DNA of 64,000 nucleotides from contig JBBCBC010000002.1 of NCBI GenBank assembly GCA_037126765.1, positions 44,396,889 to 44,460,888 of the forward strand, written 5' to 3'. Below, piece after piece: positions 23,944-35,132 of the stretch. How positions within the stretch are numbered: the stretch's first letter is position 1; the number at the start of each line of letters is the position of its first letter. The stretch is from Stenogyne calaminthoides. Lineage: Eukaryota > Streptophyta > Magnoliopsida > Lamiales > Lamiaceae. Under the pieces are notes generated by a model. The model was not told the DNA's origin. It worked only from the letters and a program-made list of their open reading frames with translations, and searched no databases. The position numbers and the translations under genes are program-made.

Positions 23944-24869
23944 TGTTGTGTTCGATATAATAAATCGGGATTAATCGAACATCAAAGAAATGACGTGTAA
24001 TTTTGAATATAATAATCATGCCCGGTGGATGAGTTACTTTTTGTTCGCCAACCGATCAGAATTGCTCGGCCAGCCTACCGAACAAACGTATCCGCTACTC
24101 AGATCGGAAAGAAGGAGTTAAAAGAGCCAGGTCAGTATGTTCGAACTCAGATCTCCTGAAGAACTCAGACATCCTAAAGAGTCAGAGTGCTCGACGCTCA
24201 AATATCCCGAAGACCTGAATATCCTGAGGAATCAGTGTGCTCGAGGAGGACAATTTTTCAATATAAAACTGACAATAAAACTGACATGATTAAAGGGCGA
24301 ACAAAAAGTCCAACCAACAAAAGATTAATTTGGACGATCAAAAGCGTCCCCCATGCACGAAGCTAGTACAAAGATCGATCTAGAAGATGAAGTCAGAAAC
24401 GTGGCAGCACCACCGGAGTTCTTGCATGATCCAAAGACTCCAGCACATGCTATACCAATCCAGCACATGCTATATCAATCCAAATTTCATGCTAACTTAG
24501 GAGTGCTTTAAAAGGAAGGAAAAAGAAGAAGAAAAAGGTTGAGAAAATAATCCCAGAAAGGTAGTCTAAAAAAAATCCCTAGAGAGGTGAGGAACCGAAA
24601 AACTAGAGTGTTCATTCACATATACGAGAAACCCTAGAACTCATTTGCTAATCTGCATCGATTCATCTTCATAAGATGTATCAAGAACTGTACGTGTAAA
24701 GCTCGTAATACTACATCCTGACTTGGTATGCCCCCAGAGTAGTCATTTCTAATTTAACCGGGTCAACAAATTCATCTTATTTACTGTTTATTTTACACGT
24801 ATATGTTTTGTTTGCGAGTTGTAATCAAATTAGCCACATAATATTCATCAACCAAAACGACTCGCGACA
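23944..24869 (+). repeat. 3' LTR of the gypsy element, 926 bp
   Basis: Same boundaries and internal 20-bp repeat as the 5' LTR. Differences are scattered substitutions, often CG against TG or CA, and many 1-4 base indels, such as the region after CGACGCTCAAATATC. It is followed directly by CATAT. Confidence 0.95.
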
Positions 24870-25069
24870 CATATGATTAGCTATAACTATTTAAAATCCT
24901 TAAAAAAATAGATTTTTTAAAAAAGAAATTATAATAAATATTAGTCATTCACAATAGAAAAAAATTAATTCATCTTTTTGAATTGCGAAATCTTTCATAA
25001 TAAATAAATAAAAAAATTAGAATTTTTTATAACATTAAAATTATTTTATAACATCAAAATTATTTCAAT

Positions 25070-25098
25070 CCCGCGTAACACGCGGGTATACGAACTAG
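25070..25098 (+). mobile_element. Helitron-like 3' terminus
   Basis: A 7-bp hairpin, CCCGCGT-AAC-ACGCGGG (25070-25086), is followed eight bases later by CTAG and then T. A short GC-rich hairpin just before CTRR with T as the next base is the Helitron 3' signature. I could not find a matching 5' TC end, so the element's extent is unknown; the gypsy element may sit inside it. Confidence 0.5.
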
Positions 25099-25504
25099 TT
25101 ACAAATATATATAAAGTTCAGTGTATGTACACACCGTCGTGGATTGAAGCAGGAATTTTTTACGATGAAGTTAAAAATAAATATAAAATAAATTAATAAA
25201 TTTTTTGTTACACCAGGACAAGAGTTGTAACTCAATCTTTGCACGCATGTGTGTATATTATATGTATATACTTGAGCCTAATATTAATTATAAATAAAAG
25301 TAGAAGTTAATTATTTTGTGTGAATTAGTCTCATATGTGAATGAAGTTTCACTTTAATATTTGAATGGTGCATTATTTTCAAATATAATTACGTTGATAG
25401 TCTACAAATACACAGATTGTACTCCTTTGGGCATATATAGGAGTGAACATTATTCTGTAATAATAAAAAAATCGAGTTGAATCGAACTAAAATATAAATT
25501 AAAA

Positions 25505-25650
25505 AAAAAATCATACGGTTTCATGCATGAGACGTAGTATAACTTCACACAAATCATCACCTACCTCTCTCAAAGTGTTAAAACATCAATGCCCAAATTA
25601 TACCTCGTCTCATCGTGAGACGGTACGTCTCACGCAAGTGTCCCTCATAT
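25505..25650. repeat. Short MITE-like repeat with GAGACGG ends (copy 2)
   Basis: CATGCATGAGACGTAG on the left and CATCGTGAGACGGTACGTCTC on the right enclose CAAAGTGTTAAAACATCAAT and AAATTATACCTCGTCTCAT. This is the same family as 150-300, in inverse orientation. Confidence 0.6.
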
Positions 25651-26391
25651 AAATTTGATTCAATTAATTTGGTAATCGGTATTAGCATCGATTTTGAAAT
25701 TTAAATATTTTGATATTCGATTTTAGTTTGTAAAGTAAAAATATCGAATAACCGAAAACCAAACTAAATAGAATAATATATATATATATATATATATAAT
25801 TTCTAAACCCTAGTTCATTTATACACTTACCTAATTAATTATAAATTGGTTTTTTTTTTATGATGTGGCAAGTTTTTTTAATTTGAGAATTTAGACATTG
25901 TTATGGATTTGTGGACAAAATTTTGTTTAAAAAAGAAGAAGAATAATTTTAAAGCCTAAATTTTGTTTAAAAAAGAAGAAGAATAATTTTAAAAAAGAAG
26001 AAGAATTTAGACATTGTTATATACAATTTTTCGGTTTTATATCGAAACCCAACCAAAAAAATTCAATTTCAATATGTAATGGTGAAAAATTCAATTAATT
26101 TAATTTTCCTTTATTCGATTCGATAATGGAAATACCAAATGCTCCCCTATGCGTGCATAATATTGTTGAGAGAATATCTTAGTCAATTATATAATCTATC
26201 GGTGACATTGTAGAACAGCCACTCTACTCTAGTCTATGAAATTCTTGGTTATTATTATTCACAATCTTTTCTTTTCTACACATTTTCTTAGAGTTAATAA
26301 TCTTTTCTTTTCTACACATTTTTCTTAGAGTCAATAATTGAAGTTCGTATTAATGCGATCTTTAAAAGTCTATGGTTGATAAATGCATGAC
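25651..26391. other. Intergenic; TA microsatellite and small duplications
   Basis: No gene. Holds a (TA)n run at about 25774-25797, a roughly 45-base duplicated A-rich segment (TTTTGTTTAAAAAAGAAGAA, about 25920-26000) and a tandem 36-base duplication (AATCTTTTCTTTTCTACACA, about 26262-26335). Confidence 0.6.
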
Positions 26392-26767
26392 AATGAACGA
26401 AGATATGTCGTGGGTGGATAAATTTCAGTATTAGTAGAGCTCAAACCTCCACTATCGGCACGCCGAGGTCTGGGTTAGAAACGGAGATGAAATATTTATT
26501 TCTTTTTGTGATGGTTCTTCTCTTGTGGGACGGTGGTCCCTCTCTTGTGGGGTTGCAGTTCCGAGTTAAAGTTTCGCGGTGGTCCCTCTCTTGTAGGGTT
26601 GTGGTTCCGAGTTACAGTTTTGGGTGATCTCTCTCTTGTGGTGATTGCGATTCCGATCTATAGCAAAATAAATTGATGTTGTCATACCCAGTGGTGGAAT
26701 GAATTATTGTAATTAATTATATTAGGGAACTATTGTAATTGATTACTTAAAAAAATGAACGAAGATA
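26392..26767 (+). mobile_element. Non-LTR retroposon copy with 14-bp TSD
   Basis: The body at 26406-26753 ends GATTACTTAAAAA. Perfect direct repeats AATGAACGAAGATA flank it (26392-26405 and 26754-26767). The body contains three imperfect internal repeats of TGGTCCCTCTCTTGTGGGGT and the 3' segment ATTAGGGAACTATTGTAATT, shared with the copy at 5212-5411. Long TSDs and an A tail indicate target-primed retroposition. No reverse transcriptase is encoded. Confidence 0.8.
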
Positions 26768-28563
26768 CATGGTACTAAGTCGAGTTCAACGAATTTCATC
26801 GACGCGATTATTAAAAATGATTTTTAAAAAACAAGTTGGTATTTTTGTAAAGTTTACATCTGGAATATCTTAAATTGTGTCGCTACGGCCCTACACATTA
26901 AAATTGCAGTTTTTTTTTTCTTTTTCCAAATATACTTAGAGGTCTAAATTGCCTTTAAATAAATCGAAATGGATTTTTTTTTATTATGGATAAATCGAAA
27001 TGGATTGATCAATACACTATTAGATTTTTTCGAGTTTTTATTAAGTGTTAGAAATTTCAATCGATCTTATTTCGTTGATCAAATCTAAGCGAATTTAATT
27101 GGACTGAACCCAAGTCGAGTAAGAAAAAAATAATATAATCACTTTTCATTCTTTTTCTTAATTATAAATTTTTATGTGAAACTTGTTTATATTAAAAAAA
27201 CAAATATCGCTACACTTATAAATTGATATCATTTTTTTTATAAATGATCTTAATTTATAAATATAATAGTATTAGTTAATAAATATAATGCTATTAATTT
27301 ATAGGTGTAATTATATAAATGACATACTATGAACATATTTAACTGGAAACATACATTTTCTTAATCACAAAAACGTGTATGCAATATTGCATACTATGAT
27401 TTATGTTCAATTTGGCCCAGTTCAGCCCTTTTCTGTTTTTGCGGGTCAGGCCCGCTAAGTAATTCTTGCGGCTTCTTCTTCCTTGTGCCGCACAACAGGA
27501 CCATATTTCAGTTGGTTTCACGGCGTCGTTTCTCTAGGTTTTCCTTCTCTTCTCATATTCTTCTTTTTCTTTTCTTCTATGCCTTATTCGGATTATTCCA
27601 TATTCTTCTTTCTTTCTTCAATTTTCTCATCCTTAAATTTACAGGCCCTTCAATTTTTTTCCTCTCAATTTTCTAATACAATTTTTCAGATCCTTTTAGC
27701 ACTCTTCTCGCATTATTTTTTAAATCTGTAATTTGGGACTAAAGATTTTTTTTCGCGCTTGTACTGATTTTTGTTAATAGGGTAACACTCTTTTGTTCAT
27801 GTAGTAACACATAAATTGTTCTTTAAATTTGTAGTTTTGGACTGAAGATTTTTTTTTCGCGTTTGTACTGGCTGTGTTCATGTGGTAACACGTTTTTCTT
27901 CATATGGCAACATTTTTTGTCTATGTAGTAACACATTTTTTTTAGTAATATATCACTGTACACATGTCTTCATAATACTAAGTGAATATTCATGTATTAC
28001 CATATGAATAACAATGTGTTACCATATGACAATGTATTTTTTTCTTAAAAATGATAATGTAATTTTTATTTCTCGTAGTAACACATTTCGTTTCTATAAG
28101 TATTACATTTTTTTCATGTAGTAACACATAGATATAGTAACAGACAAAAATTTGACAAAAAAAAATATTTTTAAAATTATGTGCTCAATAAGAATTGAAC
28201 ATGCGATCAAATATATTTACAACATATCTAAAACACTAAGCTACAACACATATTTAATAAAAATATTATTTTATAAATATATATGCGTTCACCCAACCCA
28301 CCCATAGCTCTGGCCCGCCCTATCCAACCCGACCCGTGAATTTTAGAGGTTGTTGACCCGTGAGTTTTTTTTTTATTATTTTGCTCTAATTGTGGTGTAT
28401 TGCACATATTATTATTGTGCAATATTTCATAAGAGTTCTACTCTTTCTTAATTTATTGAATCTGAGTTTGAACCGAGTTTAAATGGGAAATTTTTTATGT
28501 TCGATATCATTTGTTATGATTAAAGGACAAGCAAAAGTAAATATTTAAATTTTAGTAACCTAT
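26768..28563. other. Intergenic; degenerate GTAACACAT repeats
   Basis: No gene seen. At 27780-28140 motifs like GTAGTAACACATTTTTT recur irregularly. A pyrimidine-rich, GC-elevated patch at 27410-27560 (TTTCACGGCGTCGTTTCTCT) could be leader-like sequence, but no convincing frame follows; the frames at 27483-27731 are low-complexity Phe/Ser/Leu. Confidence 0.5.
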
Positions 28564-30066
28564 TGTTGGGAAATTTATAGTTTTGATGGAAGTTCCAAAA
28601 CAGTTGTAATAGGACCAGTCGAACCTGTTAGTCGACTGATGATATGATAGGAAACCAGCTGAACATGTTAGACAACTGATGTATTAGACTAGGCCTTTCT
28701 TAAAGAAGAACTCAAGTTGCACAAGCCAAGTAAAGATCAGTAGCGGAAGATCAGTAGCGAAGATCAGTAGCGAAGATCAGCAGCGAAGATCAGTAGCGAA
28801 ATTTTAGAAGACTTTACTTGAAGACCAGAAGAACTTTTCTATGAAGACATCAGCAGAGTCGAATTGGTTGAAGCTAAGACAACCATATCAGTAGACTCAA
28901 GGTGACTGATCAGTAGAAGTGGTGATCAATTCAGGCAAGTCAGCAAAATGATAAGCTTAACTACTTATCAGAAACATACGGTGTATACCAGACCAGAAGA
29001 ATGTCAACATAGTTGGACTTACAATGACGCCGAATAAGTGTTCTTGTTAGCCAATCAGGGATCGACACGTATACACAAAGCTGACATTGCAGGATATGGC
29101 GTATCAAGTCAAACGGCTACAAAGGACAAACACACACGCTTTCGGCCATGCCGTCCCTGAAGCACGTCACATCAAATCCTGCAACCTACCAAATAACCTG
29201 AAATTCAAATTTCTCTCCAACGGCTCTTTGATTTCAAGGTCTATAAATATGAGATTACTCTTCAGAGTGAAAACACGGAAATTATCATCAAGCTCAAGCT
29301 ATAGCAAGATTTCCGCACGAAGAACACAAAATTCAAGTTTATTTTATAAGTGTTCATCCCATTTGTTCTTAGCATAGAATCTCATCCTTTAGCTTTAGGC
29401 TACATAAACACTAGGATAGATTTCCAGTTGGAACCACAATAAATCTTTACCCAAACCCAAAAGTTAGGTTAAGTTTGTTTTGCAAGATTTCAGACTAGGG
29501 TTTCTAGTTCTGATTTCTGGGATCGGATTGAGTGAGAACTCTTTAAACATCTGTTGGTTGTACTGTGTTGGACTAACACAATAAACTAAGTCCAGTTGGT
29601 TAAGTTGGTGCCCCTTGTGATAGGGAAGAGTGGACGTAGGACTGATTGTCCGAACCACTATAAAAATATTGTGTGTATTTACTTGCTCTTAATTGCTTTA
29701 CACTACTGCACACAACTTGGTTTAAACTGCATACATATTCTGAGTTAGAATCAGTCTGCACCAAGCAACTGATCTAATCAATTGACACTTTAGTCATCTA
29801 ATTGAAAACAGACAGCAGAATCTAATCTTATAAAACTGGTTTTTCACACGGGTTAAAACTAGCTTCCGCACATCTGTTAAACTGATAGACACCGAACTGA
29901 TCTGCCATCAGGAGATCAGTAAGTTGGATATCAGTCCAAACTGATTCACTCGCACTCTGATCAGGCAACCTGTCATCACACCTGATCTTGCACGAAATTT
30001 TTTTCAGAAGTCTATTCACCCCTCCCCTCTAGACATCTGCCCTCACGATACCCATTCAGGACCTAC
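28564..30066 (+). mobile_element. Probable solo LTR, about 1.5 kb (Copia-like)
   Basis: Starts TGTTGGGAAA and ends near GGACCTACA. It has a TATA-like TCTATAAATATGAG at about 29240. The terminal segment (TTCACCCCTCCCCTCTAGAC, about 30018) resembles LTR ends of SIRE/Maximus Copia elements, which commonly read CACCCCCCTCTAGAC. No primer-binding site or pol follows and no second LTR lies in the window. I could not identify a target duplication, so the ends are approximate. Frames of 60-96 codons inside are not genes. Confidence 0.6.
28733..28801 (+). repeat. 13-bp tandem repeat inside the solo LTR
   Basis: Five consecutive units of AAGATCAGTAGCG (one with CAGCAGCG, one with an extra G). GATCAGTAG also recurs nearby at about 28915, suggesting slippage expansion of an LTR motif. 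Confidence 0.85.
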
Positions 30067-30608
30067 AACCATTAAAGTATCAAGTATAAAATATTTAATT
30101 TCATTTTCTGCCCTAATAATAACCTTGTATTACCAACCAAGAATGCTTTAGTTTAGTTGGGCAAGTAATTAAATACTAAAAGCCAATGGTTGGTGAATCT
30201 ACTTTGTTCACAAGCATGTTGAATTTTGGTAAATTATTGCAGGAAGGAACTATTAGGCTCAATTGGAAATTTACAACTTCATACCAATTTTATTTCATAT
30301 CGACATCCTCATATCACCAAAACACGTTCAATTTCATTTGAACACGAATTGGACACATTCTTTTAGAATGTCCGAGTTAGTTCTTGAATTAGAGTTTTTC
30401 ATTTGAAAAAGAAAAACTATAAAGTAAATGGTTTTTTTTTTTAAAAGAACAATCAGGAATCAATTAAATGTCATATACTCGAATTAAGTATTATAAGTTG
30501 TGACCATATATGGACCAAATGGATAACATTCCAAATTAATCAGGTTAAACTCAAATATCTTCATTATAAAGAAAAAAACTTATCCCAAAAAAAAAGAAGA
30601 TATATATA
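30067..30608. other. AT-rich intergenic sequence
   Basis: I see no gene, RNA or bounded repeat here. Confidence 0.6.
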
Positions 30609-30616
30609 CATATATT

Positions 30617-31131
30617 CAGGGGCCGGACCCAAGAATTTCATCGAGGGGGGCCCAATTTATAACATAAGTTAAATTAAAACGCACTTTCGAATTTTTATAT
30701 ATTTTTAGAATTATTTGGATTAAATATTTTTATATTATATAATGTGAATTATGCATATTTCTTTCATTTTATTTATTTATCTCTTTTTCACCCAAAGATC
30801 AACATTTTATTTATAGGATGTTGATTTTTTACAAATAATAATAATAGTGATGTACGGTGAAACACGATCTAGCGTAAAGATTTTGTTTAAAAAGAGACAA
30901 ACACTTTCGTATGGAGGCGATTTTTTACATAATATAGAGTCTAACCTAACACAAATAACACCCATCCTTTCAAAAATATTAAAAACATTAATACACAATT
31001 TATGTTCGCTTTTCTTTATGTAATCGTTTTACGCAGTGGTGTATATTAATTATAAATATATATAAATATAAAAGTTCAAGTGGGTAGGGAGGCCCAAAGT
31101 GACCCCCTGCCCCAGTGTAGGTCCGTCCCTG
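30617..31131. mobile_element. Non-autonomous hAT element, 515 bp
   Basis: The left end CAGGGGCCGGACCCAAG and the reverse complement of the right end, CAGGGACGGACCTACAC, are inverted repeats of the familiar hAT CAGGG(G)CGGA type. An exact 8-bp target duplication, CATATATT, lies at 30609-30616 and 31132-31139. The interior is AT-rich; the 63-codon minus frame at 30807-30998 has no transposase features. Confidence 0.9.
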
Positions 31132-31444
31132 CATATATTATTATATATACAACTTGTAATTAGTGGGACTACATGTAGACCATATAGTTACTACTTACTA
31201 GATCGCCACCAACCTTGTAATAAATGCCAAAAAAGGAAATAGGTGCATGACTTATAGGAGTCAATTTAAATTAAGTGATAGAAGATTAATTGACCAAGTC
31301 AAGAGAAACCACTCAACTAAAAACAATAAAAATAAGAACAAGTAGCAGGGAATTGATGAAAGTAGATATGACAACTGATTCATTAATGATCCGTTGCTAA
31401 TTGCTATACTCAAATATGAGTTGACCCGGTGTAAGACATACAGA

Positions 31445-31580
31445 CACACTTGTATGAGATGGTCTCACGGTGAGTGAGAACATAATTTAGATATAATATT
31501 TTAACACTTTGGGAGGGGTGAATGTTGATTTGTGTTAGAATGAACTGTGTCTCATATATGAGAAAGTCTCATACGAATTA
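31445..31580. repeat. Short MITE-like repeat with GAGACGG-type ends (copy 3)
   Basis: TTGTATGAGATGGTCTCACG on the left and TCATATATGAGAAAGTCTCA on the right enclose TATTTTAACACTTTGGGAGG and GATTTGTGTTAGAAT. It shares its core with the copies at 150, 25505 and 43130. Confidence 0.65.
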
Positions 31581-31874
31581 TTATCGTAAGAATAATTATG
31601 TATTTTGATAAAATTAAAGAAAGTCTCACACGAGTTTTTTGGTAAGGATAATTTTGTATTTTGATAAAATTAGAGCATTTCATGTGTATTCTCTAATGTA
31701 ATTGTTTTTTTTTCATGGCTCAATTTAATTTCGAAGAGAAATAATCAAATAGTGGACAAATACTTGAAATAGAGATGTTACTAAGTGCTTAAATTAATAA
31801 GAATTATGGGTGGCTTTAGTTAATGAAGATGTAGATACACATCATGTGGTAACTTTGGTCTAGAATGATCATGG

Positions 31875-33162
31875 GAAATTTCGGTCAAGATATTCTGTTA
31901 CACAATAGTGTTATATCTCTTGTTACATTCTTTAGATTTGCGTCATGTGTTGATCTTAGAATATCTATAAATATAAGAATAATATCCTAACATAACCATT
32001 TTTTATGTTTAAGAAATCATTCTTATTTTTAGCAAACAATTAATTCCTTCCAAATCTCATTCCAAAAAATTTTATAAAAATATTTATAATTAATTAATTT
32101 AAACTACCTATATATAGATTAACTAATAATTAAAATTTTAATTATTTAATTAGAGTGTGTATATTATAATCTTAATATATCATATAAATTAAAATCCAAT
32201 AAAAAAATAAAAACTTATTAGAAGAAAAAAACTGACAACATATGTTATAAAAAAAAATTAATATTTAAAATTATTATAAAACTTTACAAGTAAACTCAAT
32301 AATTAATATATGTAAATTTTTTTTGTAATAATATAAATTTGTATGTACTTATAAATAAATATGATGTACCTAATATAATATTTATATGTAATTAATAAAG
32401 GTTAAAAGTTATACAACATATAAATTATTAAACATATATAAAATATTTATATTTTTACAAATTTTATAATTTTTTATAATTTTTTACGATTATTAATTAT
32501 ATCAAATTTAATATTAAATTATGTACTACAAATGTGATTATCGTGATTCATGTTATTTCATTATTTTTTTTCTCCAAGTTATAGAAATTATATTGAAAAT
32601 TGCTTGAGAGTTAAGTCTTTTAAAAATTTAACCTCCCACCCCACTCTTAGACAAAAACAACAGTTATTTATTACATATAACTATTATATTAATTACGTCA
32701 ACTTTATTTATAAGTACATACAAATTTTATGTTAATACATAGAAATTTTATATATAATAATTATTGAGTTTCTAAATAATAATTTTTTTTATTACATATG
32801 TTGTCAGTTTTTTCTTTTAATAAGTTTCCATTTTTTTATTGAATTTTAAATTTATATGGTAGATTAAAATTCTAATATACACACTCCAATTAAATAATTA
32901 AAATTTTAATTATTAGTTAATCTATATATATGTAGTTTAAATTAATTAATTATAAATATTTTTATAAGATTTTTTAGAATGAAATTTGGAAGAAATTGTT
33001 TGCAAAAAATAAGTATGATTTCCTAAATAGAAAAAATGGTTATGTTAGGATGTTATTTCTATATTTATAGATATTCTAAGATCAACACATGACACAAATC
33101 TAAAGAATGTAACAAGAGATGTAACACCATTGTGTAACAGGACATCCTGACCGAGGAAATTC
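31875..33162. mobile_element. Long foldback element, about 1.29 kb
   Basis: Two arms of about 500 bases are inverted copies: about 31875-32395 pairs with about 32665-33162. Landmarks pair in order: CTGTTACACAATAGTGTTAT with a right-arm sequence reading CTGTTACACAATGGTGTTAC on the minus strand; CATGTGTTGATCTTAGAATA exactly; AACTGACAACATATG; and TTTGTATGTACTTATAAATA. About 270 bases form the loop. Only small non-family frames occur. Arm length and the GGGAAATTT-like end suggest a MULE-type or foldback transposon. The only flanking repeat seen is TGG, too short to rely on. Confidence 0.85.
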
Positions 33163-34886
33163 TGGGGATATATAAACTTTCCCTTTTTATTCTAGAGGAA
33201 CTTCCCTTTAAAAAAAAAATTAAGTTTAAGAGTATTTCAATCAAAATATATTTTAAGTTGAAAAAAGAAAAGTGGGTGACATTTCCCTTGAATGAAAACC
33301 GAGTGACAATGTGTCAAATGTCCCCAAATAATTTCCCAATGGTCTCCCAGGCCTCATGAGCATATTAAATTTAATTTTGGGCTCAACAATTTATTTGAAT
33401 TGGGCCTTGACCCAATTACTATCAGGCAGAGAAGTGAGTTATGGGCTTTAAACTGTCGCATAAAAATTTATCAGCTGAAGATGGTCACTTTTAAATCTGT
33501 AGGAAGTCACTTTTTCATAGAAGTTTTTTTTTTTTTTTTTTTTTTGAAGGAAGTCACTTTTAAGAACATATAAACGCCTTATCTGTAGATGGGATTGGTA
33601 AGATTTATAGGACTGCTTAAAATTGCTGAGTAAAAAAATAATCTGAACTTAGTCCTATGTTTGGATTTAGAAATTTAATGATTCATATTCGAATGTTCAA
33701 ATTAAGAGATGAGGTGCAATTTGGTCCGTTAGATATCTCTATCTAAACTCTAAGAGCTGCCTACTGAAATTTTGGGATATTTAAGAAATTATTTAAATTG
33801 GATTTTAAAGAAAAACTAAAAGGGATTAAATTTTGAAAATGACAAAGTATTTTCTGAATAATTATTTTTAACAGAATTACATAAAAACTGCTGAAATTGA
33901 ATTACATAATTCGGAGTACTATAATTTTCAATATTTTTTATTTAATTAGTCTAATATACTCCTTCGGAATCAACCTAAAAATAATTTAACATACTCCTTC
34001 GGAATCAACCTAAAAATAATTTACTTCTCAAGCATTCCCATCTGTAGGTTTAATTCCTATGTGGCTTAAATTTGTACCTGGGTACATAATTGGGGAAGGA
34101 GGTGTAATACAGGAGAGATAAAGTTTGGGAGCAAATATTTGCTACCAGGTACAATTAAAAAAAGTGACTGATTTGTGGGCCCAAGTTGCAAATTTATACT
34201 TTTATTTCACTTTTGTTTATTACTCAAACATATGTTTTCTTATTTTTATGGTTATTATCGTCTCCTTATAAATAAGGAGAGTATTTCTGTTCTTTTTTTT
34301 TTTTGAGAATCATTATGTGTGTCCCACTTGCCAAGTTCGTATAATACACATATGCACAGTGTTGCGATTAAAAAAAAATTGATTAATTAAAATTTGTTAA
34401 TATAAATATATCAATGTTTATTTTATTAATTTAAATAAATTAATATAACTAAAATGAAATAAACTAAGAAATATTAAATTAAGAAATACAAAAATGGTAT
34501 AGTGAGGGTGATATTGTATCTGAGATGATTGGGAAGTGGAGGTGTAAATTGATAGGTATAATTTATTTATGATATGACAGCTGAAGTGACATAAATTTGT
34601 ATTTGAGATTGGGTACAATGGAGATGCTCTCACTTTCTTACTTTTAATACCATAAATCACATCAAGATACAAACACCGCGGTTCATAAAATTAATAACAC
34701 AAATTGGTCGAATGACGGATTTTTTTTTAAGGGTTCATAAACGACACTTAATCTCAATTTCACATATCTTAATAAAGAGAAAAATATAATATAATTACAA
34801 GAGAATAAGTATTTACATCTCTGAAATCTCAAGAACAAGAAATACAAATAAATACACGCGATAATTAAAATTATATCACATTAATT
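33163..34886. other. Intergenic; 34-bp tandem duplication and poly(T)
   Basis: No gene. Contains an uninterrupted T run at about 33526-33545 and a perfect tandem pair of a 34-base unit (ACTCCTTCGGAATCAACCTA...) at about 33956-34022. Confidence 0.6.
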
Positions 34887-35132
34887 CTAAGCAGAAAAGA
34901 AACCATTTGCAGCAGCAACACTCATCTGGGATTTAGGCTCAACAATCATTTTACTCAAATCGTCCATTGAAGTTAACTTGCCTTTAATCCAAGAAGAAGA
35001 TGAAATTTTAAATTTCTGCCCCAAAACTCCCACACACGAAATCAATTCAATTTCTTTACCCCTTTTTCTTGAAATCTTCACCCTCCTTTCATACTCTTCC
35101 GCAACCAAAATTGCTATGTCTGTCGTTTTCAA
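34887..35132 (-). CDS. Small protein of unknown function, 81 aa
   Basis: A complete frame starting MKTTDIAILVAEEYERRVK, with a basic segment (ISRKRGKEIE), a short hydrophobic part (ELISCVGVLGQ) and the C-terminus EPKSQMSVAAANGFFSA. Composition is balanced and unlike the low-complexity shadows elsewhere. On the minus strand CCTTTATATACCC at about 35203-35215 could serve as a TATA box some 75 bases before the ATG. No membrane segment, signal peptide or known domain is evident. I do not recognise the family; it reads like a small plant-specific protein. The plus-strand frame at 34978-35175 is its shadow. Confidence 0.6.
   Translation of the reverse strand: MKTTDIAILVAEEYERRVKISRKRGKEIELISCVGVLGQKFKISSSSWIKGKLTSMDDLSKMIVEPKSQMSVAAANGFFSA

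Larger units (their letters stand above)
11823..24869 (+). mobile_element. Ty3/gypsy LTR retrotransposon, Tat-like, decayed, 13.0 kb
   Basis: A full-length element bounded by two similar LTRs (TGTTGTG...GCGACA) and a 5-bp target duplication CATAT (11818-11822 and 24870-24874). Inside, in order: primer-binding site, gag, aspartic protease, reverse transcriptase, RNase H, integrase. This order (integrase last) is the Ty3/gypsy arrangement. A long 3' region between integrase and the 3' LTR holds an antisense, intron-containing gene, a hallmark reported for Tat-lineage plant elements such as Grande and Retand. All frames are broken by stops and small indels, so the copy is non-autonomous. Many LTR differences are CG in one LTR against TG or CA in the other, consistent with methylation-driven decay. 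Confidence 0.96.

Noticed and set aside
11823..24869. Endogenous pararetrovirus
   Set aside because: True LTRs, a 5-bp target duplication, an integrase and no movement or coat protein features show a gypsy retrotransposon.
27483..27731. 82-codon frame MCRTTGPYFSWFHG as a secreted peptide
   Set aside because: It quickly becomes a Phe/Ser/Leu low-complexity run from a T/C-rich stretch, with a second overlapping frame of the same composition.
28733..28801. Regulatory or CRISPR-like 13-bp repeat
   Set aside because: A perfect short tandem array inside an LTR is best explained by slippage.
32550..32735. 61-codon frame in the foldback loop as a transposase
   Set aside because: Low-complexity AT-driven sequence with no catalytic motif.
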